Below are positions 8,266 to 18,385 of a stretch of 38,409 bases of DNA, piece by piece (the first letter of the stretch is position 1; each line of letters opens with the position of its first letter). Under the pieces are notes generated by a model that saw only the letters and a list, made by a program, of their open reading frames with translations, was not told where the DNA came from and did not search any database. The stretch lies in NCBI GenBank assembly GCA_002897635.1, contig BDTD01000029.1, forward strand, positions 1-38,409, written 5' to 3'. This stretch comes from a bacterium BMS3Abin11 (GTDB taxonomy: Bacteria > Pseudomonadota > Gammaproteobacteria > BMS3Bbin11). Position numbers and translations under genes: made by a program.

Positions 8266-8352
8266 GGACTAAAGATGAAAGACTAAAGATTATGGATGAA
8301 AGAAAACCCAGTTACGATTTTATTTATCCTTCGTCCTTCATCCTTCGTCTAT
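8234..8352. repeat. Facing heptamer arrays between DUF3108 and clpA
   Basis: The left arm (8234-8303) is 70 bases of 7-base units: three GGGGAAA, then after a 2-base phase slip GACTAAG, GACTAAA, GATGAAA, GACTAAA, GATTATG, GATGAAA. The right arm (8326-8352), read on the minus strand, is GACGAAG, GATGAAG, GACGAAG. The arms can pair as a purine:pyrimidine stem. The left arm codes the end of DUF3108, and the right arm contains the clpA stop codon (8338-8340). Confidence 0.88.
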
Positions 8353-10599
8353 ATCTTCAACCCCAACATCAAGCACCAACTTACCCTCCTTCTCGCTGAC
8401 AAACACCTCCCCACCTTTAGCCAGCTTACCGAACAAAATCTCGTCGGCTAATGGTTTCTTGATGTTTTCCTGAATCACACGTGCCATCGGCCTCGCTCCC
8501 ATTGTGGGGTCATAACCATGCTCTGCCAGCCAGGCGCGAGCACTTTCATCAACAGTGATGACAACATTTTTATCAGCCAGCTGCATCTCCAGCTCAAGGA
8601 TAAACTTGTCTACGACGTGGACAATTGTTGACCTGTCAAGATCACTGAAATTTATGATGGCATCCAGACGGTTACGAAACTCCGGCGTGAACAACTTCTT
8701 AATCGCTTCACTACCATCGCTACTGTGATCCTGCTCAGTAAAGCCGATTGAACTGCGGGCCATCTGCTCTGTTCCAGCATTGGTGGTCATGACCAGGATG
8801 ACATTGCGGAAGTCCGTTTTCCTGCCGTTGTTATCGGTCAACATACCGTGATCCATCACCTGTAGCAACAGATTAAAGACATCAGGATGCGCCTTTTCAA
8901 TCTCATCCAGCAGCAGTACTGCATGCGGTGTCTTGTTGATAGCCTCGGTCAGCAGGCCGCCCTGATCAAAGCCGACATAACCGGGGGGTGCACCGATCAA
9001 CCTCGACACCGTGTGGCGTTCCATATATTCAGACATATCGTAGCGTATCAGCTCAATACCCATAGTATGAGCCAATTGCCGCGTGACTTCTGTTTTGCCG
9101 ACACCGGTCGGCCCGGCAAACAGGAAATTGGCAACCGGGCGATCTTCTGGCCCGAGACCAGAGCGTGACATCTTGATTGCCGAAGACAGCGCTGTAATGG
9201 CTTCATCCTGACCGAATATCACCCGCTTCAGATCAGTCTCTAAATTTGTCAGTGTCCGTTTGTCAGAGCTGGTCACCTGTTTCGGCGGGATACGGGCCAT
9301 CCTGGCGACGACCGTTTCTATTTCATGAATGCCGACTTTTTCTTTACGTTTGTTCACCGGCAGCAAATGTACCCGTGCGCCAGCTTCATCCAGTACATCA
9401 ATCGCTTTATCCGGCAGGTGGCGATCATTGATGTAACGGTTTGACAGTTCTACTGCACCGGTAATTGCTTTTTTGGTATAGCGAACCCCGTGGTGCTGTT
9501 CAAAAACGGATTTCAGCCCGTTAAGAATAGCAATTGTTTCATCGATAGATGGCTCAGGTACATCTATCTTCTGGAAACGACGTGACAGTGCGCGGTCTTT
9601 CTCGAATATTCCGCGGTATTCCTGGTAAGTCGTGGAACCAATAAAGCGAATCGCTCCCGTGCCAAGTACAGGCTTAAGTAGATTCGAAGCATCCATGGCA
9701 CCACCCGATGCAGCACCCGCCCCTATGATGGTATGAATCTCATCGAGAAACAAAATAGCCTTACCATCCTTATCTTTTAGTTCGCCGAGAACGGCTTTAA
9801 ACCTTTTTTCAAAATCGCCACGGTATTTTGTTCCGGCCAGCAAAGCACCAAGATCAAGTGCGTATATGGTATTGTCCGCAATCACGGCCGGAACCTTTCC
9901 ATCAACAATTAGACTTGCCAGACCTTCAGCCATGGCTGTTTTACCGACACCGGCTTCACCGACATAGAGCGGATTATTTTTTCTGCGACGACAGAGTATC
10001 TGCAGGGTGCGTTCGATTTCAAAATCACGCCCGATCATCGGATCAATCCGCCCTTCCCTGGCCTCATCATTGAGGTTAATAGCGTATAATTCCAGTGCAG
10101 TCTTTCTGGTTTCAGTTTCACCGCCTTCGACGTCTTCACCTGGCAGGGGCCCAAATTCCATATCATCGTCACGACTAACGCCGTGAGAGATATAGCTGGT
10201 CACATCAAGTCGGGTAATATCCTGCTGATTAAGGAAATATACGGCGAAAGACTCTGCTTCTGAAAAAAGTGCCACCAGTACATTGGCGCCATTAACCTCT
10301 TTTCTGCCTGAGCCCTGAACATGCAGGATTGCACGCTGAATAACGCGCTGAAAACCCAGTGTCGGTTGGGTTTCGTTCTCACTTTCCGATGGCAGCACAG
10401 GTAAAGTCGTATCGATAAACTCTTCCAGTAAGGCACGCAGCTTGTTCCGGTCACAGCCGACTGCCTGCAGTACTGAAGACGCGCTCTGATCCTCCAGCAG
10501 GGCCAGCAGTAAATGCTCTACCGTGATGTACTCGAAATGACGGGCGCGTGCCGTTTTAACAGCATCATTCAAGGTTTGTTCAAGTTCTACAGATAGCAT
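8338..10599 (-). CDS. clpA: ATP-dependent Clp protease ATP-binding subunit ClpA
   Basis: A 753-residue double AAA+ unfoldase close to E. coli ClpA (758). It has an N-terminal Clp repeat domain (1-140), AAA-1 with Walker A GEAGVGKT (214-221) and Walker B LFLDEIHT (283-290), and AAA-2 with GPTGVGKT (496-503) and LLLDEIEK. There is no ClpB-type middle coiled coil. The ClpP-docking tripeptide appears as IGF in SSIGFTEQD, where E. coli has IGL. It works with ClpS and ClpP in N-degron degradation. It follows clpS by 23 bases on the same strand. Its last residues (DEG) and stop are encoded by a repeat arm. Confidence 0.97.
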   Translation of the reverse strand: MLSVELEQTLNDAVKTARARHFEYITVEHLLLALLEDQSASSVLQAVGCDRNKLRALLEEFIDTTLPVLPSESENETQPTLGFQRVIQRAILHVQGSGRKEVNGANVLVALFSEAESFAVYFLNQQDITRLDVTSYISHGVSRDDDMEFGPLPGEDVEGGETETRKTALELYAINLNDEAREGRIDPMIGRDFEIERTLQILCRRRKNNPLYVGEAGVGKTAMAEGLASLIVDGKVPAVIADNTIYALDLGALLAGTKYRGDFEKRFKAVLGELKDKDGKAILFLDEIHTIIGAGAASGGAMDASNLLKPVLGTGAIRFIGSTTYQEYRGIFEKDRALSRRFQKIDVPEPSIDETIAILNGLKSVFEQHHGVRYTKKAITGAVELSNRYINDRHLPDKAIDVLDEAGARVHLLPVNKRKEKVGIHEIETVVARMARIPPKQVTSSDKRTLTNLETDLKRVIFGQDEAITALSSAIKMSRSGLGPEDRPVANFLFAGPTGVGKTEVTRQLAHTMGIELIRYDMSEYMERHTVSRLIGAPPGYVGFDQGGLLTEAINKTPHAVLLLDEIEKAHPDVFNLLLQVMDHGMLTDNNGRKTDFRNVILVMTTNAGTEQMARSSIGFTEQDHSSDGSEAIKKLFTPEFRNRLDAIINFSDLDRSTIVHVVDKFILELEMQLADKNVVITVDESARAWLAEHGYDPTMGARPMARVIQENIKKPLADEILFGKLAKGGEVFVSEKEGKLVLDVGVEDIDEG

Positions 10600-10622
10600 C
10601 TCTTACTCTCACATCATTCCTG

Positions 10623-10952
10623 TCATTCGTCCAGATTATCGGGTTCCATTTCACATTGCAGCGGATGCTGCCCCTGTTGGGATAGATCCATCACCTGGCG
10701 TACTTTAGTCTCAGCAATCTCCCGGGTAAAGACACCGCAGACACCGAAGCCTTTGGTGTGCACATGCAACATGATTTGCGTTGCCGCATCATGGTCTTTA
10801 CGGAACACACTTTGCAGCAACATGATAACAAAATCCATGGGAGTGTAGTCGTCATTGATCAGCAGAACCCGGTACATACCCGGTCTTTTGAGCACCGGCT
10901 TTGCTTCCTGTAAAGCAAGCCCATCTCCTAATTTATGGTCTTCGTCTGTCAT
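10623..10952 (-). CDS. clpS: ClpS, N-degron adaptor for ClpAP
   Basis: A 109-residue adaptor that delivers proteins with destabilising N-terminal residues to ClpA. The binding-pocket segments NDDYTPMDFV (33-42) and HTKGFGVCG (65-73) are present. The frame is open upstream to 11051 and overlaps icd, but the start MTDEDHKLGD at 10952 gives the normal family length (E. coli 106) and avoids the overlap. The ribosome site is weak. It lies 43 bases after icd and 23 before clpA. No cspD gene lies between icd and clpS, as it does in some Gammaproteobacteria. Confidence 0.95.
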   Translation of the reverse strand: MTDEDHKLGDGLALQEAKPVLKRPGMYRVLLINDDYTPMDFVIMLLQSVFRKDHDAATQIMLHVHTKGFGVCGVFTREIAETKVRQVMDLSQQGQHPLQCEMEPDNLDE

Positions 10953-10995
10953 TACATTAATATAGGCCTTTTCGTCTATTTTCCAAGGGGAACCC

Positions 10996-12252
10996 CTACA
11001 TATTAGCGATAATTGCGTCACCGAAGCCGGAACAACTGACTTTCGATGCATTGTCCATCAGGCGTTCAAGGTCGTAGGTGACTGTGCCGGCCTGAATCGC
11101 ACCTTCGATACCCTTTATAATCAGATCTGCCGCTTCATCCCAGCCCATGTGTCGCAACATCATTTCCGCTGACAAAATTAGCGAACTTGGATTCACCTGA
11201 TCCTTACCTGCATATTTTGGCGCTGTGCCGTGAGTTGCCTCGAAAATTGCAATCTCATCAGACAGGTTTGCACCCGGTGCCAGCCCGATACCACCAACCT
11301 GTGCCGCCAGTGCATCGGAAATATAATCACCATTCAGGTTCATCGTGGCTATCACATCATATTCTTTCGGTCGCAGCAGAATTTGCTGCAAAAAGGCATC
11401 AGCGATGACATCCTTGATAATGATCTCTTTGCCTGTTTTTGGGTTTGTCATACAGCACCAGGGGCCGCCATCTATCTCAGTTGCACCGAATTCCTTCTTC
11501 GCCAACGCATAGCCCCAGGTCTTAAATGCACCTTCGGTAAATTTCATGATATTACCTTTATGCACCAGGGTAAGAGAATCCCGATCCTGATCAATGACGT
11601 ACTGTAATGCCCGACGAACCAGGCGCTCAGTACCTTCCTGCGAAATCGGTTTAATACCAATACCGGATGTCTCGGGGAAACGAATCTTACTGACCGACAT
11701 CTCCCTGCGCAGGAAATCAACCACCTTTTTCACTTCCTCACTGCCGGCTTCCCACTCGATCCCGGCATAGATATCCTCGGAGTTCTCTCGGAAAATCACC
11801 ATTTCTGTATCCTGAGGGCGCTTCAAGGGGCTAGGCACACCCTGAAAATAGCGCACTGGACGCAAACAGACATAAAGATCCAGATCCTGGCGTAATGCGA
11901 CATTGAGTGAACGGATCCCACCACCAACAGGTGTTGTCAACGGCCCCTTAATTGACACAACATACTCTCTGGCAGCAGCCAGCGTTTCAGCAGGCATCCA
12001 GTTATCGCCACCATAGGTAGCAACCGCCTTCTCACCAGCGAAGATCTCCATCCAGGCTATTGCTCGATCGCTATCGTATGCCTTTGCAATCGCCGCATCA
12101 ATAACCTTGCGCATGACAGGGGTGATATCAACACCAATGCCGTCACCCTCAATGTAAGCAATTATGGGCCTGTCAGGCACATTCAGGCTGCCATCAGTAT
12201 TCAGCGTAATCTTCTCACCGCCTGCGGGCAGTTCTATCTTTTCATATGACAT
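10996..12252 (-). CDS. icd: NADP-dependent isocitrate dehydrogenase
   Basis: A 418-residue TCA-cycle enzyme that oxidises isocitrate to 2-oxoglutarate. It has the E. coli-type length (416) and motifs: [13 protein letters not shown] near the N-terminus, the substrate and phosphorylation loop [17 protein letters not shown] with the regulatory serine at about 115, and the signature [25 protein letters not shown]. The serine site means it could be controlled by AceK; that gene is not in the window. GGAG lies 6 bases before the ATG. It is the first gene of an icd-clpS-clpA run on the minus strand. Confidence 0.96.
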   Translation of the reverse strand: MSYEKIELPAGGEKITLNTDGSLNVPDRPIIAYIEGDGIGVDITPVMRKVIDAAIAKAYDSDRAIAWMEIFAGEKAVATYGGDNWMPAETLAAAREYVVSIKGPLTTPVGGGIRSLNVALRQDLDLYVCLRPVRYFQGVPSPLKRPQDTEMVIFRENSEDIYAGIEWEAGSEEVKKVVDFLRREMSVSKIRFPETSGIGIKPISQEGTERLVRRALQYVIDQDRDSLTLVHKGNIMKFTEGAFKTWGYALAKKEFGATEIDGGPWCCMTNPKTGKEIIIKDVIADAFLQQILLRPKEYDVIATMNLNGDYISDALAAQVGGIGLAPGANLSDEIAIFEATHGTAPKYAGKDQVNPSSLILSAEMMLRHMGWDEAADLIIKGIEGAIQAGTVTYDLERLMDNASKVSCSGFGDAIIANM

Positions 12253-12357
12253 TTGTACTCCAGTACTCTATTTAGGGGACGCAGGTGCAAAAAATCCTTC
12301 ATTTAACCGTAATTCTCACGATTTCCACGCCAAATGTCCATCGCTGAACTCTGTATT

Positions 12358-12386
12358 TTGCTATGCCACCATAGGTGCAATATACT
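12358..12386 (+). promoter_or_regulatory. Sigma-70-type promoter for the CsgG-family gene
   Basis: TTGCTA (12358-12363), a 17-base spacer and TATACT (12381-12386) lie about 55 bases before the start codon. Both boxes are close to consensus and the spacing is ideal. Confidence 0.55.
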
Positions 12387-12440
12387 AGTCTGTTAGAATT
12401 AACGTGTAGTAAAAATTATAAAACCCTGTGGAGGATAAAA

Positions 12441-13160
12441 ATGAAATCATTCAAACAAAGCGTCCTGGCACTGTTAATCGCGCTGGGTCTGGTCGCGTCA
12501 GGCATCACCCATGCCGCATCAAAACCTGTTGTTGGCATCGCTGACTTTAAGAAATCAGTTAGCATCGGCTGGTGGGGCGGTCAGATGGGCAGGGATATGG
12601 CTGATATGCTTGCTAACGAATTAATGGGCACAAAGAAATTCAAGGTCGTCGAACGACAGAAACTTGGTGCAGTAATCTCTGAGCAAGATCTGGCTGCCAG
12701 TGGCAGAATCAAAAGAGGAACTGGAGCCAAAACAGGTGAACTTACCGGTGCCCAATACTTGATAACAGGAACTGTGACCTCGTATCAAGAGGACGTTGCC
12801 GACACCGGTGGTGGCCTGAGCTTCAAAGGCATATCCATAGGCGGCAGTAAAGGCAAGGCCTACATAGCTGTTGATCTGAGGGTAATCGATACAACAACCG
12901 GTGAAGTTGTAGATAGTCGTACGGTTGAAGCAAACTCAAGCAAAGGGGGGCTGCGTCTGGGCTTCTTCAAAAACGGGCTGGGAGGTAACTTTAACACCAA
13001 GAAAAAAACACCAGCCATGAAGGCCGTTCGTGCAGTTATCATGGAAATATCGGAATATCTCGCCTGCTCAATGGTTAAAAAAGACAGCTGTATAAACGAT
13101 TACGATGCTAAAGAAACCCGTCGCAGAGAAAACACTAAAGGCGCAATTACCCTCGAATAA
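12441..13160 (+). CDS. CsgG-family periplasmic protein
   Basis: A 239-residue exported protein. A signal peptide (MKSFKQSVLALLIALGLVASGITHAAS) precedes a CsgG-type domain: KPVVGIADF, then MADMLANELMGTKKFKVVERQKLGAVISEQDLA and AQYLITGTVTSYQED, then VDLRVIDTTTGEVVDSRTVEA. This is the usual order of the fold. The start has a strong GGAGGA site; an in-frame upstream ATG at 12375 is rejected because it hides the signal peptide. Unlike curli CsgG there is no lipobox cysteine and no csgE, csgF or csgA gene nearby. It is more likely one of the many soluble periplasmic CsgG-like proteins than a curli pore. Confidence 0.82.
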   Translation: MKSFKQSVLALLIALGLVASGITHAASKPVVGIADFKKSVSIGWWGGQMGRDMADMLANELMGTKKFKVVERQKLGAVISEQDLAASGRIKRGTGAKTGELTGAQYLITGTVTSYQEDVADTGGGLSFKGISIGGSKGKAYIAVDLRVIDTTTGEVVDSRTVEANSSKGGLRLGFFKNGLGGNFNTKKKTPAMKAVRAVIMEISEYLACSMVKKDSCINDYDAKETRRRENTKGAITLE

Positions 13161-13211
13161 ACCGCATTTAAGCTTTTAGGCTGCCTCTCTACAGGCAGCC
13201 AGTGGCGGTTT
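13159..13211 (+). terminator. Stem-loop after the CsgG-family gene
   Basis: An inner stem GGCTGCC (13179-13185) pairs with GGCAGCC (13194-13200) around 8 bases, and an outer stem AAACCGC (13159-13165) pairs with GCGGTTT (13205-13211). There is no clear T run after it, so termination is likely but not proven. Confidence 0.5.
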
Positions 13212-13214
13212 GTA

Positions 13215-13879
13215 ATGATAATACAGAGCAGGAACAAGGGCGTTTATTCAAATGTCATAAATGCACCTGGATCAAAATTTATACAGGTTTTTCATGCCAT
13301 CAGGCCATACTGGCTGTTATTGCTGTTTACCAGTATAGCGGTCATTGGCCTGATTTTTTTAGCACATGGCAAAGGCTCAATCTCAGCCCGAAAGAATTAA
13401 ATCAAAATGGCTTTGAAGAAAAAGTGCTTAAAGTTATCCGGAAATATGATATTCCACCGGATCGTATTGAATTTGAGATTACAGAACGCCTGGTTATCAG
13501 CAATCTCGAAAATACCATTGAGAAAATGCTGAAAATGAAGCAACACGTCTTCCGTTTTTCAGTTGATGACTTTGGTACAGGATATTCTTCACTCGCCTAT
13601 CTGAAAGAGCTGCCTATAAATCGCCTTAAAATTGACCGTTCTTTCATCTGTGATGTTACTGAAGACCGCAACGATGCGACCATCGTCGAAACAATAATTT
13701 CCATGTCTCATCACCTTGGCCTTGAAGTCGTAGCAGAAGGCGTAGAAACTCAGGAACAGCATTTTTTCCTTAGCCAGCATGCCTGTGATATCTTCCAGGG
13801 ATATTATTTCAGCGAGGCCCTGATAGCATCAGAAATCACCATGTTTGACTTGCAGCACAACAAAGAAAATCTGCAGTAG
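13215..13879 (+). pseudogene. Collapsed membrane-anchored EAL-domain gene
   Basis: Remains of a cyclic-di-GMP phosphodiesterase-type protein. One frame (13215-13400) begins with ATG and codes about 60 residues including a membrane helix (YWLLLLFTSIAVIGLIFLA). It then stops. A second frame, open from before 13370 to 13879, codes the C-terminal half of an EAL domain: LNLSPKELNQ, EFEITERL, DDFGTGYSSLAYL, LKIDRSFI and EGVET. The EAL signature itself, the first half of that domain and any GGDEF or sensor part are missing. The two pieces meet at about 13370 in different frames, which fits an internal deletion with frameshift. The metal-binding Glu of the EAL motif is lost, so no activity is expected. 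Confidence 0.82.
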
Positions 13880-13932
13880 AATAACCCCTGGCGAAACACT
13901 TTAGCTCCTGCGACAAAGCATTCATTACACAA

Positions 13933-15003
13933 ATGGCAACTTCAGTATTTCTTGGACTCTCAGGCGGTGTAGATTCTGCTGTTGCAGGATTGTTACTGAA
14001 ACAACGGGGCTACAATGTCACCGCCGTTTTCATGAAGAACTGGGAAGAAGATGATACAGAGGATTACTGTGCGGCGACTGAAGACCTGGCAATAGCGAAA
14101 GAAGTCGCCGACATACTGAATATCCCATTACTCACAGTTAACTTCGCAACAGAATACTGGGACAGGGTATTTGAGCACTTTCTGCAGGAATACCGGGCCG
14201 GCAGGACACCTAACCCCGACGTATTGTGTAATCGTGAGATAAAATTCAAGGCCTTTCTGGATTATGCACTGGATCATGGTGCAGGCACGATCGCAACCGG
14301 TCATTATGCTGATACGCATCAGTGCCATGGCAGTGCATATCTTGGCAAAGCAGCAGACAAAGACAAGGACCAGACCTATTTCCTTTATGCCATCGGTCAG
14401 TATGCGCTGGCACATAGTCTTTTCCCGCTCGCCACATTACAGAAAAATGCGGTAAGGGAGCTGGCACGTAGCAACAAACTGCCCAACTACAACCGAAAGG
14501 ACAGCACTGGCATATGTTTCATCGGCGAACGACGTTTTCGCGATTTTCTGGCGCAGTACCTTCCTGCCCAGCCTGGTGACATCCAGCAACTTGGCGGCCC
14601 AGTTATCGGGCAACATCGGGGCCTGATGTACTACACGATCGGCCAGCGCCAGGGACTTGGTATTGGTGGCCCGGGGGAACCATGGTTCGTCGTCAGTAAA
14701 GATATGGAAAACAACATCCTCTACGTTGTTGAAGGCAAAAATCACCCTGCACTGTTCCAGTCCAGTCTGGTAGCTGATGAATTACACTGGATAGCCAACC
14801 AGCCTCCAGTCCTGCCACTCAGCTGTACATCCCGTATTAGACACCGGCAAGCTGAACAAAACTGTCGACTTTCTGAAATAGATGATGGATGTATCAGGGT
14901 CGACTTTGAGCAACCACAAAGAGCTATAGCAACGGGTCAGTCTGTGGTCTTTTATGAAGGGGCCTTGTGCCTGGGCGGTGGCGTAATCAGTTCATCGCAG
15001 TAA
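13933..15003 (+). CDS. mnmA: tRNA-specific 2-thiouridylase MnmA
   Basis: A 356-residue enzyme that puts sulfur on U34 of Lys, Glu and Gln tRNAs. The PP-loop SGGVDS is at 10-15. The two catalytic cysteines lie in PNPDVLCNREIKF (C99) and STGICFIGER (C195). The middle part matches the MnmA interdomain region (DKDQTYFLY) and the C-terminal beta domain is complete. In many Gammaproteobacteria hflD follows mnmA and precedes purB. Here purB follows directly, and hflD lies 2.7 kb away on the other strand. Confidence 0.96.
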   Translation: MATSVFLGLSGGVDSAVAGLLLKQRGYNVTAVFMKNWEEDDTEDYCAATEDLAIAKEVADILNIPLLTVNFATEYWDRVFEHFLQEYRAGRTPNPDVLCNREIKFKAFLDYALDHGAGTIATGHYADTHQCHGSAYLGKAADKDKDQTYFLYAIGQYALAHSLFPLATLQKNAVRELARSNKLPNYNRKDSTGICFIGERRFRDFLAQYLPAQPGDIQQLGGPVIGQHRGLMYYTIGQRQGLGIGGPGEPWFVVSKDMENNILYVVEGKNHPALFQSSLVADELHWIANQPPVLPLSCTSRIRHRQAEQNCRLSEIDDGCIRVDFEQPQRAIATGQSVVFYEGALCLGGGVISSSQ

Positions 15004-15041
15004 TACCGAAAATTACCCGAATCAGTTAATATTCAACATAT

Positions 15042-15066
15042 GGGCACCTCTATTAATTCATGAATA
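15042..15066. repeat. Dispersed 25-base repeat, copy A
   Basis: This 25-base stretch begins GGGCACCTCTAT and ends CATGAATA. It matches 25261-25285 with four mismatches. Its first 12 bases also occur exactly, on the minus strand, at 31094-31105. All copies are intergenic and just upstream of genes. They could be the ends of a small mobile element. Confidence 0.55.
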
Positions 15067-15098
15067 TTCATCTCACATACAAAATCGAGCAATCTTGA

Positions 15099-16484
<1,386 letters not shown>

Positions 16485-16488
16485 AGAA

Positions 16489-16567
16489 GTTCCAAGATCC
16501 AAGTTCCAAGATCCAAGATCCAAGTGTTTTTTTCGGAACTTGGAACTTGGAACTTGGAACTTGGATC
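16489..16567. repeat. Facing CCAAGNT heptamer arrays after purB
   Basis: The left arm (16489-16524) has five 7-base units alternating TTCCAAG and ATCCAAG. The right arm (16535-16567) holds the complementary units (GGAACTT four times, then GGATC). They are separated by 10 bases including a run of seven T, so the whole can form a long hairpin. It starts five bases after the purB stop and could also end transcription. Confidence 0.88.
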
Positions 16568-16591
16568 TAATTATTCAACGAGAAAAAGGTC

Positions 16592-17092
16592 ATGACAGAG
16601 AACAAAAATACCGACAGCGACAGATACCCGATAAATACACGGGAACAGGTATCCGAAACAAGCATACGCCTGATTAAGAAAGCCAGCCGCAGCATCAACA
16701 TCCTGCTTTATGATTACGATGAAGTGCTCTTGCCTGGCAGTAAAATTGACGATCTGCTATCAACATTCATCCGTCAACATGAACGCTGTCGTTTCCAGTA
16801 TCTCTGTTCCGAGAATGACATTCTTCGCGAACGTGGGGGAAAGCTGATCCAGTTGGCGAGGAAATTTAGTACTTTCATCAAACTGCGTCAGCTGCCGGAT
16901 GACCTGCAGTCCATCCAGGAACAGTTTATCGTTATTGATGGAAACACCAGTATGATTACACAGGATCATAGATCCTACGACTATTATGCCCGTTTCAATG
17001 ATCGCGCCAGGGCACATAAACTGAACAACCGCTTTGAAGAATTATGGCAGCGTTCAGAACCTGTTCCGGGTGTTCATGTTACGGGATTATGA
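16592..17092 (+). CDS. PLD-fold-like protein without HKD motif
   Basis: A 166-residue soluble protein. The regular alternation of hydrophobic strands (INILLYDYD, RFQYLCS, IQEQFIVIDG, SMITQDHRSYDYYARFND) and the ending NRFEELWQRS resemble one half of a phospholipase-D-like fold, as in small proteins of Gammaproteobacteria classed in DUF7931-type families. The catalytic HxK-D motif is absent: where it would fall the sequence is EQFIVIDG. An enzymatic role is therefore unlikely. It lies between two heptamer arrays, downstream of purB and upstream of an NlpC/P60 gene on the same strand. The family assignment is tentative. Confidence 0.6.
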   Translation: MTENKNTDSDRYPINTREQVSETSIRLIKKASRSINILLYDYDEVLLPGSKIDDLLSTFIRQHERCRFQYLCSENDILRERGGKLIQLARKFSTFIKLRQLPDDLQSIQEQFIVIDGNTSMITQDHRSYDYYARFNDRARAHKLNNRFEELWQRSEPVPGVHVTGL

Positions 17093-17098
17093 AAATCA

Positions 17099-17185
17099 GA
17101 CAAAAGACTAAAGACTAAGGACAAAGGGAACATCAAAACCGAAATGATTTTTTATCTTTTGTCCTTAGTCTTTTGTCCTTAGTCT
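17099..17185. repeat. Facing heptamer arrays (GACTAAR/GACAAAR)
   Basis: The left arm (17099-17126) is GACAAAA, GACTAAA, GACTAAG, GACAAAG. The right arm (17156-17185), read on the minus strand, is GACTAAG, GACAAAA, GACTAAG, GACAAAA. The unit is strictly seven bases and both arms share phase and consensus, so they can form a long stem. It fills the gap before the NlpC/P60 gene. Confidence 0.9.
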
Positions 17186-17192
17186 ATTACCC

Positions 17193-17639
17193 ATGACCAG
17201 AACAATACCAATTCTGATACTGGCCTCTCTTCTCCTTTCCAGCTGCCAGCAAACACAGACTATTCAGCATTCAAAGGCAGAAGCGGCAAGCCGGGTCGCC
17301 AGGAGCATGATCGGACAACCCTATCGCTACGGTGGACAGTCTCCCGGTGGCTTCGATTGCAGCGGACTGGTCTGGTACAGCTATAAGAAAGTTGGCGTGA
17401 AAACTGCCCGCACTACAAAAGAACTAAGAAAGCAGGCAAAAAAGATATCCCGCAAAAAATTACGGGCCGGTGACCTGGTTTTCTTTAAAGGCTGGGTGCG
17501 CACCAATCATGTGGGGATATATATTGGTGATGGTCGCTTCGTCCATGCCCCGTCTTCAGGGAAAAAAATCAAAATAGACCGGCTGGATACGGGGTATTGG
17601 GATGATCATTTTAAATCGGCGGGTCGGATTGTAAATTAA
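17193..17639 (+). CDS. NlpC/P60 lipoprotein, cell-wall endopeptidase
   Basis: A 148-residue predicted lipoprotein. The lipobox LLSSC gives the acylated cysteine at residue 18. The NlpC/P60 catalytic residues are visible: Cys in FDCSG (56), His in RTNHVGIYIG (106) and His in RFVHAPSSG (118). The family cuts peptide cross-links in peptidoglycan, with a structure like E. coli Spr/MepS or NlpC. The length fits a single catalytic domain after a short linker. It has heptamer arrays immediately before and after it, so it may be transcribed on its own or with the upstream PLD-like gene. Confidence 0.9.
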   Translation: MTRTIPILILASLLLSSCQQTQTIQHSKAEAASRVARSMIGQPYRYGGQSPGGFDCSGLVWYSYKKVGVKTARTTKELRKQAKKISRKKLRAGDLVFFKGWVRTNHVGIYIGDGRFVHAPSSGKKIKIDRLDTGYWDDHFKSAGRIVN

Positions 17640-17640
17640 T

Positions 17641-17750
17641 GATAAAAGACTAAGGATGAAAGAAAAAACTGCTGCAGACTTACCCTGTCCTTGATCCTTA
17701 GTCTTTAGTCTTTAGTCTTTAGTCTTTAGTCTTTAGTCTTTAGTCTTCAT
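17641..17750. repeat. Heptamer arrays with six perfect TTTAGTC units
   Basis: The left arm (17642-17668) is ATAAAAG, ACTAAGG, ATGAAAG and a degenerate unit. The right arm (17687-17750) contains six perfect consecutive TTTAGTC units (17704-17745) preceded by a degenerate start. On the minus strand it reads GACTAAA six times directly after the hflD stop codon (17747-17749). Confidence 0.92.
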
Positions 17751-18385
17751 AAATTCATCAACTCCTCAGCCATCGCCGCAAACTGCTTGCGCCTGTACAA
17801 AAACTGTAAGCGTCCACCCCCAAGCTGCTCCCACAACACTGCCGCTCGTGTACCGGCTAATAACAAACAGCGAATTCGATTAACGATGTCGTTCTGCTGC
17901 AGAAAATCTGGGTTGCCCTTCACAATTATCCGGGGCTGCAAAGTGCTTATGGTTTCACTGTAGATATCAGCAAAGCGAGCAAGCAGGGTGGAATTGATAC
18001 CTGAGTCTTGTTGCATAAATTCAAAATAGTCCTTCTGGCGCTGTACGCTCTGGATAAGTGTGCTTAATTGCTCAAGTAACTCCGGTCGACGCAGCATTTT
18101 ATGGGTCAAATGCATCAGACTGAGTACGTATGCCAGGATTGTCAGACTGGTTTCAGTTTTATCACTGCCGGCAAAATCGGCTAATGTCCTCAGCCCAAGC
18201 GAAACACCTCCTGTTCCTGAGAAGACTGACGGCACATCATCGGCATCTATCTTAAACAGACTTTCAATGCTGCTGTGTATAGCACCTTCTTCTGCTCTAC
18301 CAATTGTCGCCAGTTGATGCACCAGTGTCGCTGACTGAAAAATACCTGCCAGTGCAAGTGTCCGATCTGTCAACGATGAGGTCAT
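17747..18385 (-). CDS. hflD: HflD, high-frequency-lysogenisation protein homologue
   Basis: A 212-residue, mostly helical protein matching HflD in length (213 in E. coli) and pattern: an N-terminal helix (RTLALAGIFQSATLVHQLA), the LGLRTLADF and ILAYVLSLMHLTHKML region, and the C-terminal LLAGTRAAVLWEQLGGGRLQFLYRR, which is strongly conserved. E. coli HflD binds phage lambda CII and lies between mnmA and purB. Here it is the last gene of a minus-strand operon. Its ATG overlaps the TGA of the AstE-like gene by one base, so it is translationally coupled to that gene. Its stop codon sits on a heptamer array. Confidence 0.9.
   Translation of the reverse strand: MTSSLTDRTLALAGIFQSATLVHQLATIGRAEEGAIHSSIESLFKIDADDVPSVFSGTGGVSLGLRTLADFAGSDKTETSLTILAYVLSLMHLTHKMLRRPELLEQLSTLIQSVQRQKDYFEFMQQDSGINSTLLARFADIYSETISTLQPRIIVKGNPDFLQQNDIVNRIRCLLLAGTRAAVLWEQLGGGRLQFLYRRKQFAAMAEELMNL

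Noticed and set aside
10953-11051. N-terminal extension of the clpS frame overlapping icd
   Set aside because: The extension does not resemble ClpS, and the start at 10952 gives the family's normal length.
13159-13211. Riboswitch-like stem-loop upstream of the EAL remnant
   Set aside because: The nested stems look like a simple terminator of the preceding gene; no conserved riboswitch core is visible.
17704-17745. Regular tandem repeat that might be taken for a CRISPR array
   Set aside because: The units are seven bases long without spacers, and no cas gene is present.
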